Shown piece by piece: positions 8,679 to 18,224 of a stretch of 64,000 nt of DNA. Both the position numbers and the translations under genes were made by a program. This DNA comes from Pigmentiphaga sp. Its GTDB lineage: Bacteria > Pseudomonadota > Gammaproteobacteria > Burkholderiales > Burkholderiaceae_B. The notes under the pieces were generated by a model that had not been told where the DNA came from, searched no databases, and worked only from the letters and a program-made list of their open reading frames with translations. The stretch spans positions 1-64,000 of the forward strand of contig JALOAI010000025.1 of assembly GCA_023228945.1 (NCBI GenBank), written 5' to 3'. Within the stretch, counting starts at the first letter, position 1; the number at the start of each line of letters is the position of its first letter.

Positions 8679-10754
8679 TCAACTCTCCAACAATTGACGC
8701 AACCCGGCCTCGTCGAGGACGACCACGCCGAGCTCCCGAGCCTTGACGAGCTTGCTGCCGGCATCGTCGCCGGCAACGACGTAGCTGGTCTTGCGCGACA
8801 CCGAGCCGGTGACTTTGCCGCCGGCCGCCACGATTTTCTGGGCCGCCTCGTCGCGCGTCCAGTCGTGCAGGGTGCCCGTCAGGACGAAGGTTTTGCCGGC
8901 CAAAGCCGCCCCGCGAACCTGCAGGGGCTCCGGACGCGGCGCGACACCGTGCTGCGAGAGCAAGGCATGGATGACCTCGCGGTTATGCGGCTCGCCCAGG
9001 AAGTGGGCGACCGAGGCGGCCACTACAGGCCCCACATCGGGCACCTGGAGCAAATCGTCGGCCGGCGCGCCCAGCAAGGCTTCCATGCTGCCGAAATGGC
9101 GGGCGAGATCGCGGGCCGTGGCCTCGCCGACGTGGCGGATGCCCAGGGCAAACAGAAAACGCCCCAGTGTGGGCTGGCGCGCCCGGTCGATCGCCTCGAT
9201 GAGGTTCTGCGCCGATTTCGGCCCCATGCGATCGAGCCCGGCCAGTTCTTCGGCCGTGAGCGTGAAGACGTCGGCCAGGGTTTGCAGCCGGCCACGCTCG
9301 ACGAGCTGATCGACCAGCTTCTCGCCCAGCCCCTCGATGTCGAGAGCGCGCCTGCCGGCGGCGTGGGTGAGCGCCTGCTTGCGCTGGGCGGCGCAAAACA
9401 GGCCGCCGGTGCAGCGGGCGATGATCTCGCCCTCCAGGCGTTCGATCCCCGAACCGCACACCGGGCAATGGCTTGGCATCACGAACTCGCGGGCGTCGGC
9501 CGGACGCAGTGCCGGCACCGGCGCCACTACCTCGGGAATCACATCGCCCGCGCGGCGCACCACCACCGTGTCGCCGATGCGCACGTCTTTGCGCCGGATT
9601 TCGTCTTCGTTGTGCAAGGTGGCGTTGGTGACGGTCACGCCGCCGACGAATACCGGCTTCAACCGCGCCACCGGCGTGAGTGCGCCGGTGCGTCCGACCT
9701 GGATCTCGATATCGAGCAATTCGGTGTTGACTTCTTCGGCGGGAAACTTGTGCGCCAGGGCAAAACGCGGCGCTCGCGAGACGAATCCCAACTGCTGCTG
9801 GGCCGGCAGCGAATCGACCTTGTAGACCACGCCATCGATATCGTAGGGCAAGGCGCGCCGCGCGTCGCCGATCCGGCGGTAGAAGCCGAGCAGGCCGTCC
9901 AGGCCGCGCACCACCTGGCGCATGGGCTCGGCAGGCAGGCCCAGCCCGGCCAGCCAATCGAGCATGGCCGAATGACGGGTGGCGGACGGCGGATGATCCA
10001 GCTGCCCCCAGCCATAGGCGAAGAAGCGCAGCGGCCGCTGCCGGGTAATCTGCGGATCGAGCTGCCGCAGGCTGCCGGCGGCGGCGTTGCGCGGATTGAT
10101 GAATACTTTTTGGCCGCGTTCGCCCTGCGCCTGGTTCAGGGCATCGAAATCGCCGCGGAACATCAGGACTTCGCCGCGGACTTCGACCACGCCCGCCACC
10201 GGCTCGCGCAGCCGCAGGGGAATGGCGCGTATGGTGCGGACGTTGGCGGTAACGTCCTCACCCGTCTGGCCATCGCCCCGCGTCGCGGCCTGCACCAGCA
10301 AGCCGTCGTGGTAGCGCAGGCTGATGGCCAGGCCATCGAGCTTGACTTCGCAGGCGTATTCAACCTCGCCATCGGCCGCCAGCGTGCCCGATGCCCTCAG
10401 CGCGTCGCTCACGCGCCGGTCGAACGCGGCAACCTCTTCCGCGTCGAAAGCATTGGCCAGCGACAGCATGGGCACGGCGTGCGAGATCTCGCCCAGTTCG
10501 CTGCGCGCTTTCCCGCCCACGCGCTGGCTGGGCGAGTCGGAACGGATCCATTCGGGATGCTCGGCCTCGATCGCCTGCAGTTCGCGCATCAACGCGTCGT
10601 ACTGGACATCGGCGATCACGGGCTCGTCGAGCACGTAATAGCGGTAATCGTGATCGGCCAGCTCGGCTCGCAATTGCTCCAGCCGGGATCTTGCGGCGGG
10701 CTGGCCGCCCGCGGTTTGCTTGCCCTCCGCCGAGGGCCGGGCCGGCAGCGTCAC
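8679..10754 (-). CDS. ligA: NAD-dependent DNA ligase LigA
   Basis: A 691-residue full-length bacterial DNA ligase. The adenylation lysine is K138 in CEVKLDGLA. OB-fold, four-cysteine zinc finger (CPVCGSG... with further cysteines at ARCTGGLFC), helix-hairpin-helix repeats and a C-terminal BRCT domain (AGKTFVLTGTL) follow in the usual order. It seals nicks in replication and repair using NAD+. The start is a GTG that overlaps the zipA stop (GTGA), so translation is coupled to zipA. Confidence 0.97.
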   Translation of the reverse strand: MTLPARPSAEGKQTAGGQPAARSRLEQLRAELADHDYRYYVLDEPVIADVQYDALMRELQAIEAEHPEWIRSDSPSQRVGGKARSELGEISHAVPMLSLANAFDAEEVAAFDRRVSDALRASGTLAADGEVEYACEVKLDGLAISLRYHDGLLVQAATRGDGQTGEDVTANVRTIRAIPLRLREPVAGVVEVRGEVLMFRGDFDALNQAQGERGQKVFINPRNAAAGSLRQLDPQITRQRPLRFFAYGWGQLDHPPSATRHSAMLDWLAGLGLPAEPMRQVVRGLDGLLGFYRRIGDARRALPYDIDGVVYKVDSLPAQQQLGFVSRAPRFALAHKFPAEEVNTELLDIEIQVGRTGALTPVARLKPVFVGGVTVTNATLHNEDEIRRKDVRIGDTVVVRRAGDVIPEVVAPVPALRPADAREFVMPSHCPVCGSGIERLEGEIIARCTGGLFCAAQRKQALTHAAGRRALDIEGLGEKLVDQLVERGRLQTLADVFTLTAEELAGLDRMGPKSAQNLIEAIDRARQPTLGRFLFALGIRHVGEATARDLARHFGSMEALLGAPADDLLQVPDVGPVVAASVAHFLGEPHNREVIHALLSQHGVAPRPEPLQVRGAALAGKTFVLTGTLHDWTRDEAAQKIVAAGGKVTGSVSRKTSYVVAGDDAGSKLVKARELGVVVLDEAGLRQLLES

Positions 10755-11818
10755 GTGAACACTCGCAAGGCGCGGGGCGAACCGGCGGCCAGGCCCTGCT
10801 GCTCAAGCCCCAGGTGCAAGGATCGCAACTGCTGGTCGACGGCGGACTCGCTGCTCTCCTGCAAGGGCTGGCCGTTGTCGTCGACCAGCTCGGCATCCAG
10901 CGGCGCGGCCAGCTGGCGGGCAACATCGGCCATATCGGCAAACGAGGTGGCCGACGGTACGCTGCGCGGCACATCGAGCAGCAAGGTCAGCCGGGTCGTG
11001 GCGTCGACCTGGCGCCCCGAAGGACCGGGCTCGGCCAGCAGGCTGAAGCAAACGGCGCCGCTGCGGTCGAGCCAGTCGAGGCGATGATCCTGGCCTTGAT
11101 CGGAGAAGCCGAGATCGAGGGCAAGCGCCTGGATTTCCGCCAACCGCCAAGGCTGCGGGCCGCGCGCCAGCAGCGTGAGACCCACCGAGGTATCGAGGGA
11201 GGCACAGACCGAATCGAGTTGTTTGGCGCGCTGCGAGATCTCGCGCGGATCGGGCCCCTCGACCTCGGCCTCGAATTGGTCGGCCACTTGCTGCGCCCGA
11301 GCCCAGGCCTGCGACCATTCCGTGGGCGTGAGCGGACCGCTGCGGTTGGCCAGCAGCACGGCCAACTGCATCGAAGAATAAGACACCCCAAGCCGCAGGC
11401 GGGCACAATGGGCGCCGCCGGACGTGCGATAGAACACGCGTATGGCTTTTTGGCCAGCCGGGTGGACGTCGCGCACCAGCGGGAGCAGCGACTCGGCGGC
11501 CACTGGCTGGGTAAAGACGAGATCGATGACCGCCTCGGTCATGGGATCGGGCTCTTCCGCGTCGTCGCCCTCGCCCGCCGACTGGCCACCGCCGATCATC
11601 GGCTCGGCCCTCTCGGCCGACAGGCCCGGTTCGCGCCTGGCCTGCGTTTCGGCCGTGGCGGGCGCCGCCTTGCCCCCCAGTAGGGGATCGGCGCGCTCGG
11701 CGCTGAAGTCTTCGCCCATGCGCTGCCGCAGGCGGCGATCCTGCCACCAGTTCAGGCCGAACACGCCGGCGATCAGGATCACGCCGAGGGCGATCAGTCC
11801 GATCTGCAAATCACTCAT
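10751..11818 (-). CDS. zipA: Cell division protein ZipA
   Basis: A 355-residue protein with one N-terminal membrane helix (residues 5-25, IGLIALGVILIAGVFGLNWW), an acidic Glu/Ala-rich linker to about residue 95, and a C-terminal ZipA FtsZ-binding domain that starts near PDPMTEAVIDLVF. It would tether FtsZ to the inner membrane during division. It lies 19 bases after smc and overlaps ligA, the usual smc-zipA-ligA order of betaproteobacteria. Sequence similarity between ZipA proteins is low, so the call rests on topology, domain pattern and neighbours. Confidence 0.9.
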   Translation of the reverse strand: MSDLQIGLIALGVILIAGVFGLNWWQDRRLRQRMGEDFSAERADPLLGGKAAPATAETQARREPGLSAERAEPMIGGGQSAGEGDDAEEPDPMTEAVIDLVFTQPVAAESLLPLVRDVHPAGQKAIRVFYRTSGGAHCARLRLGVSYSSMQLAVLLANRSGPLTPTEWSQAWARAQQVADQFEAEVEGPDPREISQRAKQLDSVCASLDTSVGLTLLARGPQPWRLAEIQALALDLGFSDQGQDHRLDWLDRSGAVCFSLLAEPGPSGRQVDATTRLTLLLDVPRSVPSATSFADMADVARQLAAPLDAELVDDNGQPLQESSESAVDQQLRSLHLGLEQQGLAAGSPRALRVFT

Positions 11819-11837
11819 GGTTCCGTTCCCTCAAGCG

Positions 11838-14800
11838 TCAAGCGGCTTCGGCCGTCAGTTGGACCGCCGCGTCGATGTCCACCGCCACGATTCTCGACAC
11901 TCCCTGCTCCTGCATGGTAACGCCGACGAGTTGATGGGCCATTTCCATGGCGATCTTATTATGGGAGATGAAAAGAAACTGCGTATGTTCGCTCATGTTG
12001 CGCACAAGGTTGGCATAACGTTCGGTATTGGCATCGTCCAGCGGAGCGTCGACTTCGTCGAGCAGGCAGAACGGCGCCGGGTTGAGCTTGAAAAGGGCAA
12101 ACACCAGGGCGGTGGCGGTCAGGGCTTTCTCACCGCCCGACAGCAGGTGAATGGTGCTGTTGCGCTTGCCGGGCGGCTGGGCCATCACCTGCACGCCGGC
12201 GTCGAGGATCTCGTCGCCGGTCATGCTCAGCCTGGCCTCGCCGCCGCCGAACAACTGCGGGAACAACTGACCGAAGTGACCATTGACGGTATCGAAGGTT
12301 TCCTGAAGCAGTTGCCGGGTTTCGCGATCGATTTTACGGATCGCGTCTTCGAGAGTGTCGATGGCGGTGGTCAGGTCGGTCTGCTGCGAGGCGAGGAAGC
12401 CCTCGCGTTCGCGGGCGGTTTTGAGTTCGTCCAGCGCCGCGAGGTTGACGGGGCCCAGCGCATTGACCTCGCGCCCGATGCGCTGCACCTCGGCCTGCAG
12501 CCAGTTGGCGCGGCGCTGTTCTTCGGGCAGCGTCGCCAGCCAGGCCTCCAGCACCTCGCCATCGACCTGCTGCTCCTGCAATTGCTGGGCGAACTGCTCC
12601 TGGGCCAAACGCGCCGCCTGCTCTTCGAGCTGGAGCTCGGTAATGCGGGCGCGCTGCGGCTCCAGCGACTGCTCCAGCCGCATGCGGCCCTCGTCGGCTG
12701 TGCGCAGGCGAGCATGCAGTTCGTCGAGTTCGGTGCGGGCGCGGCCGAGGGCGTCTTCGCAAGTGGCGCGCTCGGCCAGGGCCTCCTGCAAGCCGGCCTG
12801 GGCGGTGGCGCCGTCGAGCACCTTGAGCTCTGCCCGCAGCTCGTCGAGCGCGCTGACGTCGGCTTGTGCCTGGGCCGCGGCGCGCTCGGCCTGGCGGCGC
12901 AGCTCGGCGATACGCGCGGCCGCGGCACGTTCGGCGAAGCCCGCCTCCTGGACGGCGCGCTCGGCTTCGCGCACGCGGTCCCTGGCCAGCCGGGTCTCGG
13001 CTTCGAGCGCCTCCAGAGCCATCTCGGCTTCGGCCTGGATCTCCTGCACCGACGCCAGTTCGATATCGAGACTCTCGAAACGCGCCTCGGCCTCTTCGCG
13101 CTGGATGCGCCAGTGTTCGTCCTGGGCTTCGAGTTCGGCGAGCTCGTCGGCCAGCCGCTGCCATTCGGATTCGGAACGCGACACCTGCTGCTGCAGGCGT
13201 TCGTGTTCGAGTTGCCGCTGGTGCAGTCGCGTCGTGACCTCGGCCAGCCGTTGCCGCGACGCGGGCAGCGCCTGGGCCTGGGCCTGGTATAGACCCTCGG
13301 CCCGGGTAGCGGCGTGGCGGGCCTCGTCGGCCAGCAACTGGCCGGCCTTGAGCTCGCGCTGTAGGTTGTCGATCTCTTGTTGGCGGGCCAGCATGCCGGC
13401 CTGCTCCGAATCCGCGGCATAGAAGCGAATGCCCTGGCGGTCGACCAGATGCCCCTCGGGGACCACATAGACCGCGCCGGGCGGCAGCGTGTCGCGGGAC
13501 GCCAGCGCCTGATCGAGGGTGTCTTGGATATAAACGGAATCGAGCCAGCCCGACAAAAGCGTTCGCAAGGCCGGATCGGCGATGCGCAAGAGGCCGACCA
13601 GGCGGTTGAGGCCGCCCGCCGGGGCCGGTGGCGCGGATGGCGCCGGCATCTGATAGAGCGCGAGCCGTCCTGGTGGCGGGTCTTGGAGAAAACCGCGCGC
13701 CCATGCCAGGTCGGACATTTCGATGGCCGTCATGCGTTCGCGCAGCACCGCTTCGAGCGCGGTTTCCCAGCCAGGGGCGATCTGCAGACGCTGCCATAGC
13801 CGCTGGCGGCTGTCGAGTTCGTTCTGTTCCAGCCAAGGTTGCAAGGCGCCTTGCTGCTGGACGTCGTGTTGCAGGCTGGTCAGCGCGGCCAGCCGCGCCT
13901 CGAGGTTGGCGACCCTGGCGGCTTCGGCCTGGGCCTGCTGCTGGGCTTCGCGGCGCTCGGCGTCGGCCTGCGGCAGCCGGCTTTCCTGGTCGAGCAAGAT
14001 GGCTTCGGCCTCTTCGCGCTGCTGATCGAGCATGGCGAGTTCGCCCGCCAACTGTTGCAGCAGGGTCTGGTCGGGCCGTTGTACCTGCTCGCGCTGGGCC
14101 CGCAGGCGCTCGCGGCGTTGTGCCAATTGTTGCAATTGGCGATCGGCTTCGCCGCGAGCCTGGGCGCACAAGGCCAATGCCTGTTCGGCCCGGGCCAGCT
14201 CGCCACGCCGGTTGGACAAGGCATTCTGGGCCTCGCGCAAGCGTTGCTCGAGCGCGGGCAAGGCCTCTTGCGCGGTATCGAACTGCAACTGTACGGACTC
14301 CGCCCTTGCCGCGCCTTCTTCCAGTGCCATCTCGGCCTCGGCGATGGCGTCTTCGCTGCTTTCGCGCTCGGCGGTGGCGCTGGCCAGGCGCTCGGCCACC
14401 TGCGCCTCCTGGGCCTGCAGGCGCCGCTGGGCGTCGACCACATAGCGGATCTCGGCTTCCAGCCGGCTGACCTCGGCGTTGGCCGCATACAAGGCACCTT
14501 GCGCGGCATGCACGGCGTCGCCGGCCGCGTAATGGGCCTGGCGCAGGGACGTCAGGCCGGCCTCCTCGCGGCGCAGCTCGGCCAGCGCGGCCTCGAGTGC
14601 GGTTTGCGCCTGCTCGGTGGCCAGGCCCGCGCGCTCGCGGGTCTGGTCGGCCTCGCGCTTTTTCAGCCACCACGTCGCATGCAGGGTTTGCTCGCCGCGA
14701 GCCTGTAGTTCGTGGTAGCGCTGCGCCACCGTGGCCTGGCTCTCGAGCTTGTCGAGCTGCGAGTTGAGCTCGCGGAGGATATCTTCGACCCGGGTGAGGT

Positions 14801-15368
14801 TCTCGCGGGTGTCTTCCAGGCGATTGGCGGTTTCGCGGCGGCGTTCTTTGTAGCGCGACACCCCCGCCGCTTCTTCGAGGAAGACGCGGAGCTCTTCGGG
14901 ACGCGCCTCGATGATGCGCGAGATCATGCCCTGGCCGATGATGGCATAGCCGCGCGCACCCAATCCGGTGCCGAGGAAGATGTCGTGGATGTCGCGGCGC
15001 CGCACCTGCTGGTTATTGACGAAATAGCTGCTGGTGCCATCGCGGGTGAGCACCCGGCGCACGGCGATCTCGGCGTATTGGCTCCACTGGCCGGCGGCGC
15101 GGCCGACCTCGTTGTCGAACACCAGTTCGACCGAAGCGCGGGCCGCGGGCTTGCGCTGCACCGAGCCATTGAAGATGACGTCTTGCATCGACTCGCCGCG
15201 CAGCTCCGAAGCCCGGGTTTCGCCCAGAACCCAGCGCACCGCGTCGATGATGTTGGATTTACCGCAGCCGTTCGGCCCCACCACCCCGACCAGTTGGCTG
15301 GGAACCTGCACCACGGTGGGGTCGACGAACGATTTGAATCCTGCGAGTTTGATCTGGGTTAATCGCAC
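11838..15368 (-). CDS. smc: Chromosome partition protein SMC
   Basis: A 1176-residue structural-maintenance-of-chromosomes ATPase. Walker A GPNGCGKSN is at residues 31-39, a long coiled coil flanks a central hinge (about residues 500-650), and the C-terminal head carries the signature LLSGGEKALTATALVFA and Walker B FCLLDEVDAPLDD. It condenses and segregates the chromosome as a dimer with ScpAB. First gene of the smc-zipA-ligA-phosphorylase block. The length is normal for the family. Confidence 0.97.
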   Translation of the reverse strand: MRLTQIKLAGFKSFVDPTVVQVPSQLVGVVGPNGCGKSNIIDAVRWVLGETRASELRGESMQDVIFNGSVQRKPAARASVELVFDNEVGRAAGQWSQYAEIAVRRVLTRDGTSSYFVNNQQVRRRDIHDIFLGTGLGARGYAIIGQGMISRIIEARPEELRVFLEEAAGVSRYKERRRETANRLEDTRENLTRVEDILRELNSQLDKLESQATVAQRYHELQARGEQTLHATWWLKKREADQTRERAGLATEQAQTALEAALAELRREEAGLTSLRQAHYAAGDAVHAAQGALYAANAEVSRLEAEIRYVVDAQRRLQAQEAQVAERLASATAERESSEDAIAEAEMALEEGAARAESVQLQFDTAQEALPALEQRLREAQNALSNRRGELARAEQALALCAQARGEADRQLQQLAQRRERLRAQREQVQRPDQTLLQQLAGELAMLDQQREEAEAILLDQESRLPQADAERREAQQQAQAEAARVANLEARLAALTSLQHDVQQQGALQPWLEQNELDSRQRLWQRLQIAPGWETALEAVLRERMTAIEMSDLAWARGFLQDPPPGRLALYQMPAPSAPPAPAGGLNRLVGLLRIADPALRTLLSGWLDSVYIQDTLDQALASRDTLPPGAVYVVPEGHLVDRQGIRFYAADSEQAGMLARQQEIDNLQRELKAGQLLADEARHAATRAEGLYQAQAQALPASRQRLAEVTTRLHQRQLEHERLQQQVSRSESEWQRLADELAELEAQDEHWRIQREEAEARFESLDIELASVQEIQAEAEMALEALEAETRLARDRVREAERAVQEAGFAERAAAARIAELRRQAERAAAQAQADVSALDELRAELKVLDGATAQAGLQEALAERATCEDALGRARTELDELHARLRTADEGRMRLEQSLEPQRARITELQLEEQAARLAQEQFAQQLQEQQVDGEVLEAWLATLPEEQRRANWLQAEVQRIGREVNALGPVNLAALDELKTAREREGFLASQQTDLTTAIDTLEDAIRKIDRETRQLLQETFDTVNGHFGQLFPQLFGGGEARLSMTGDEILDAGVQVMAQPPGKRNSTIHLLSGGEKALTATALVFALFKLNPAPFCLLDEVDAPLDDANTERYANLVRNMSEHTQFLFISHNKIAMEMAHQLVGVTMQEQGVSRIVAVDIDAAVQLTAEAA

Positions 15369-15445
15369 CGGACGCGAACACTATGGCAAAAAAAGGGGAA
15401 CGGTCTGCATTGAGCGGCGTCACAGGAAAATCCTGGATCGCTCCG

Positions 15446-15451
15446 TATAAT
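15446..15451 (+). promoter_or_regulatory. Candidate -10 element upstream of lplT
   Basis: A perfect TATAAT in the 157-bp smc/lplT divergent gap, 80 bases before the lplT start. No good -35 is seen at 16-18 bp, so the promoter is only tentative. Confidence 0.35.
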
Positions 15452-15525
15452 ACCCCAGCGCTCGATCCGGGCCGTGCCGCAGTCCTTCAAACCGCAACCG
15501 TCCATTTCCAAGTGAGAGCAACCCC

Positions 15526-16860
15526 TTGAGCCAGACCGGACCCAACCGCATACCCTACGGTTTCTATCTGGTCATGGCGGCGCAGTTTTTTTCGTCGCTG
15601 GCCGACAACGCCCTATTGATCGCAGCCATCGCGCTGGTGCAGCAGCTCCACGGTCCCACCTGGATGGCGCCCATGGCCAAGTGGTCGTTCGCCGTGTCGT
15701 ACGTGGTGCTGGCGGCCTTCGTCGGCGCCTTCGCCGACAGCCTGCCCAAGGGGCGGGTGATGTTCATCACCAATCTGATCAAGGTCAGCGGCTGTGCCCT
15801 GATGTTCCTGTACGGCAGCTTCGGCTTCGACACCATGGGCCAGGTATATATGGTGCTGCTGGCCTATGCCGTGGTGGGCATCGGCGCGGCGGCCTACTCC
15901 CCGGCCAAGTACGGAATCGTTACCGAAATGCTCGCCCCCGCCGATCTGGTCAAGGGCAATGGCTGGATCGAGGGCCTTACCGTCATCTCGATCCTGCTGG
16001 GCGTCATGCTCGGCGGCGCCCTCATCCATCCCCAGGTTTCGCAGTGGTTCATGACCATGCCGGGATTTCCCGCCGTGGCCACCTCGGCCGAAGCGGCCAT
16101 CATCGTCATCGGCGTCGTCTACCTTATCGCGGCGGCCTTCAATCTGCTGATCCCCCGCACCGGCGTGGTCTACCCGCCGCAACATCGCCATCCGCTGCGC
16201 CTGCTGCGCGAGTTCCTGTATTACGTGAAGATCCTCTGGAGCGATCGCCTGGGCCAGATTTCGCTGGCCGTCACCACGCTGTTCTGGGGCGCGGGCGCCA
16301 CCCTGCAATTGGTCGTGATCGAATGGGGCGCGCAGCATTTGGGGCTGGGCCTCGACGAAGCCTCCATCCTGATGGGCGTGGCGGCGCTGGGCACCATCGG
16401 CGGCGCCATGCTGGCCAGCCGGATTCCACTCAAAAAGGCATTGCTCACGCTGCCGATGGGCGTCGTCATGGGCCTGGTGGTGCTGCTGATGCCCGCCGTC
16501 GAACAAATGTGGGCGGTATACGGTCTGCTGGTGCTGGTTGGCGGCCTGGGCGGCTTCTTCGTCGTCCCCATGAACGCCCTGCTGCAGCATCGCGGCCATG
16601 TCCTGCTCTCGGCGGGTCATTCGATCGCGGTGCAGAACTTCAACGAGCAGATCAACATCCTCGTCATGGTGGCGGCCTACTCCTTCCTGCTCTGGCTCAA
16701 CATGCCGATCAATACCATCATTGTGCTGTTCGGATTGCTGGTGGCGGCGCTCATGCTGCTGATCATCACCTGGAACCGCCACAATCACCGCCGGCAACCC
16801 GACCTGGACGACATGATCGGCCAGCGCGGACATGGCGCGGCGCTGCGCCGGCGAGCCTGA
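15526..16860 (+). CDS. lplT: Lysophospholipid transporter LplT (MFS)
   Basis: A 444-residue major-facilitator-superfamily protein with about 12 membrane helices. The N-terminal motif MAAQFFSSLADNALLIAAIAL matches LplT, which flips lysophospholipids such as lysophosphatidylethanolamine inward for re-acylation. The start is TTG, following GTGAGAG about ten bases upstream; the next Met would remove the conserved first helix. In E. coli lplT is fused into an operon with the acyltransferase gene aas, but no aas is next to it here. It is divergent from smc. Confidence 0.88.
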   Translation: MSQTGPNRIPYGFYLVMAAQFFSSLADNALLIAAIALVQQLHGPTWMAPMAKWSFAVSYVVLAAFVGAFADSLPKGRVMFITNLIKVSGCALMFLYGSFGFDTMGQVYMVLLAYAVVGIGAAAYSPAKYGIVTEMLAPADLVKGNGWIEGLTVISILLGVMLGGALIHPQVSQWFMTMPGFPAVATSAEAAIIVIGVVYLIAAAFNLLIPRTGVVYPPQHRHPLRLLREFLYYVKILWSDRLGQISLAVTTLFWGAGATLQLVVIEWGAQHLGLGLDEASILMGVAALGTIGGAMLASRIPLKKALLTLPMGVVMGLVVLLMPAVEQMWAVYGLLVLVGGLGGFFVVPMNALLQHRGHVLLSAGHSIAVQNFNEQINILVMVAAYSFLLWLNMPINTIIVLFGLLVAALMLLIITWNRHNHRRQPDLDDMIGQRGHGAALRRRA

Positions 16861-16881
16861 GCCGCCGCTCCCCGACTGAAA

Positions 16882-17763
16882 TTACCGGAGTCGGCTCCGC
16901 CGCGAATCCGGCATCGGTCGGCTCTGCAGCGGCGCCAGCGCGCGCCATGCCACGCGCTTCGCGGTGGCCCCTTCCGCCAGCATCCGTTCGGGCGAAGGGA
17001 GCAATACCAGGCTCAACGCCGGCGGGCCGGGCAACGGCCATTGGCCGCCCGGCACGGCCTGGGCGACGCCGGATTGCCGGGCCAGATCGTGCTCCAATCG
17101 TGGCGGCAAGCACACGATCACAGTCAAGGGCTGAGCGCGCAGCGGCCGCCATGGCCGCCCCGCGAGGCTACGCAAGGTTTTTTCGTCCAGCTCACCGATC
17201 ACTCCGCCCACCGGACGTTCGCGATCGCGAGGAACCGGAGTCAGGCCCACCGCGGCCATGGCCGCCGCCAGCAGGTCGCGCGCGGCGCCATCGGTAGGCC
17301 GAGGCGCATCGGCCGGCCGCAGCAACAAAGCCTGTTCCACGGCGCCATCGCCGCGCCACCATGACCAGCGCCATTTTCCCGCCAGATGCCAGGCGGCGGC
17401 GGGGCTGCGTGCGGGCGCGGGCTCGACGGGCTCGACGGGCTCGACGGGCTCGACGGGCTCGACGGGCTCGACGGGCTCGACGGACTTGGCGGACTTGGCG
17501 GGCTCGGTGGATTCAGTAGATTCAGCAGGCTCGGCGGACGCTGCGGGCACGGCCGGTTCGCACGCAACGACCCGGCCGCTCGACAGCTCGGCGGCTTCGG
17601 GGGGGGTGTCTGCCGCAGGCGGCCGATCGGTGCCGGGGCCGCTTGCTTCGGGCCTTCCCGCCGCTGGCACGGCAGCCGGCAAGGGGCCTCGCCATTCGAT
17701 GCCCAGCTCTCGCAGCCAGGCGCGCCGCCAGAAATCCCGGGCGTGGGGCGCCGGGGCCTTCAT
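16882..17763 (-). CDS. Degenerate uracil-DNA glycosylase-like protein with a VEP repeat
   Basis: A 293-residue protein starting at an ATG that overlaps the rimI stop (ATGA). The first 25 residues (FWRRAWLRELGIEW) look like the start of betaproteobacterial family-4 UDG-like proteins that occupy this site after tsaB-rimI. A linker of about 100 residues follows with seven perfect Val-Glu-Pro triplets. The rest has weak similarity to the UDG fold: DGAARDLLAAAMAAVGL resembles the GRAGQLLDKML-GL helix, and LVLLPSPERML resembles the motif with the catalytic HP. The Fe-S cysteines and the GEAPG motif of active enzymes are not seen. It is probably non-catalytic; the call is inference from position and weak motifs. 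Confidence 0.55.
   Translation of the reverse strand: MKAPAPHARDFWRRAWLRELGIEWRGPLPAAVPAAGRPEASGPGTDRPPAADTPPEAAELSSGRVVACEPAVPAASAEPAESTESTEPAKSAKSVEPVEPVEPVEPVEPVEPVEPAPARSPAAAWHLAGKWRWSWWRGDGAVEQALLLRPADAPRPTDGAARDLLAAAMAAVGLTPVPRDRERPVGGVIGELDEKTLRSLAGRPWRPLRAQPLTVIVCLPPRLEHDLARQSGVAQAVPGGQWPLPGPPALSLVLLPSPERMLAEGATAKRVAWRALAPLQSRPMPDSRRSRLR
17421..17546. repeat. 9-bp minisatellite encoding Val-Glu-Pro triplets
   Basis: Seven perfect tandem copies of GCTCGACGG lie at 17421-17483, followed by seven degenerate 9-bp copies to 17546. On the minus strand they encode VEP seven times, then AKS, TEP, TES, AES and AEP variants. The unit is a multiple of three, so copy-number change keeps the frame. 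Confidence 0.95.
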
Positions 17764-18224
17764 GCCGGCACCTGCTGGCCGGGGGGCACCGGTTTGCGCA
17801 TGACGATGGCGTCTTCCCGGCCGCGAACCGCGGGATAATAGCCGCGGCGCAGCCCGATCGTGCGGAAGCCGGCGTTTTCGTACAGGGCGCGCGCCCGGGT
17901 GTTCGACACCCTCACCTCCAGCAGTAAGGAGCCGCAGCGCCGGCGCTGTGCGTCGTCGTCGAGATGCCGCAGGAGTTCGCGAGCCAGCCCCTTGCCCTGA
18001 TGGGCAGCCGCCACGCTGAGGTTGAGTATGTGCAATTCGTCGGGAACCTCCATCACCAGACAATACGCAAGCAGCTCACCCTGCTGGCGCAACACCCAGG
18101 CGGAGTATCCCGCCGCCAACGCATCGCGGAAGTTGCCCAGCGTCCAGGGATGCGAATAAACCTGATGCTCGATGCGAATCACTTCGTCGAGGTCGTCGGG
18201 CGACATGGGAACCGGTTGGATCAT
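17760..18224 (-). CDS. rimI: Ribosomal protein S18 alanine N-acetyltransferase RimI
   Basis: A 154-residue GNAT-family acetyltransferase. The acetyl-CoA loop HQGKGLARELL is near residues 74-84, and the C-terminal LEVRVSNTRARALYENAGF is the RimI signature. It acetylates the N-terminal alanine of S18. It overlaps tsaB upstream and the UDG-like gene downstream by ATGA junctions, giving a three-gene translationally coupled operon. Confidence 0.92.
   Translation of the reverse strand: MIQPVPMSPDDLDEVIRIEHQVYSHPWTLGNFRDALAAGYSAWVLRQQGELLAYCLVMEVPDELHILNLSVAAAHQGKGLARELLRHLDDDAQRRRCGSLLLEVRVSNTRARALYENAGFRTIGLRRGYYPAVRGREDAIVMRKPVPPGQQVPA

Noticed and set aside
11442..15362. Long open frames on the plus strand opposite smc and ligA
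   Set aside because: They are antisense shadows of high-G+C codon bias; smc and ligA on the minus strand carry all catalytic motifs in order.
17386..17838. Gly-Leu-Asp repeat protein on the plus strand
   Set aside because: It is the antisense reading of the VEP minisatellite; the minus strand has a coupled start and a conserved C-terminus.
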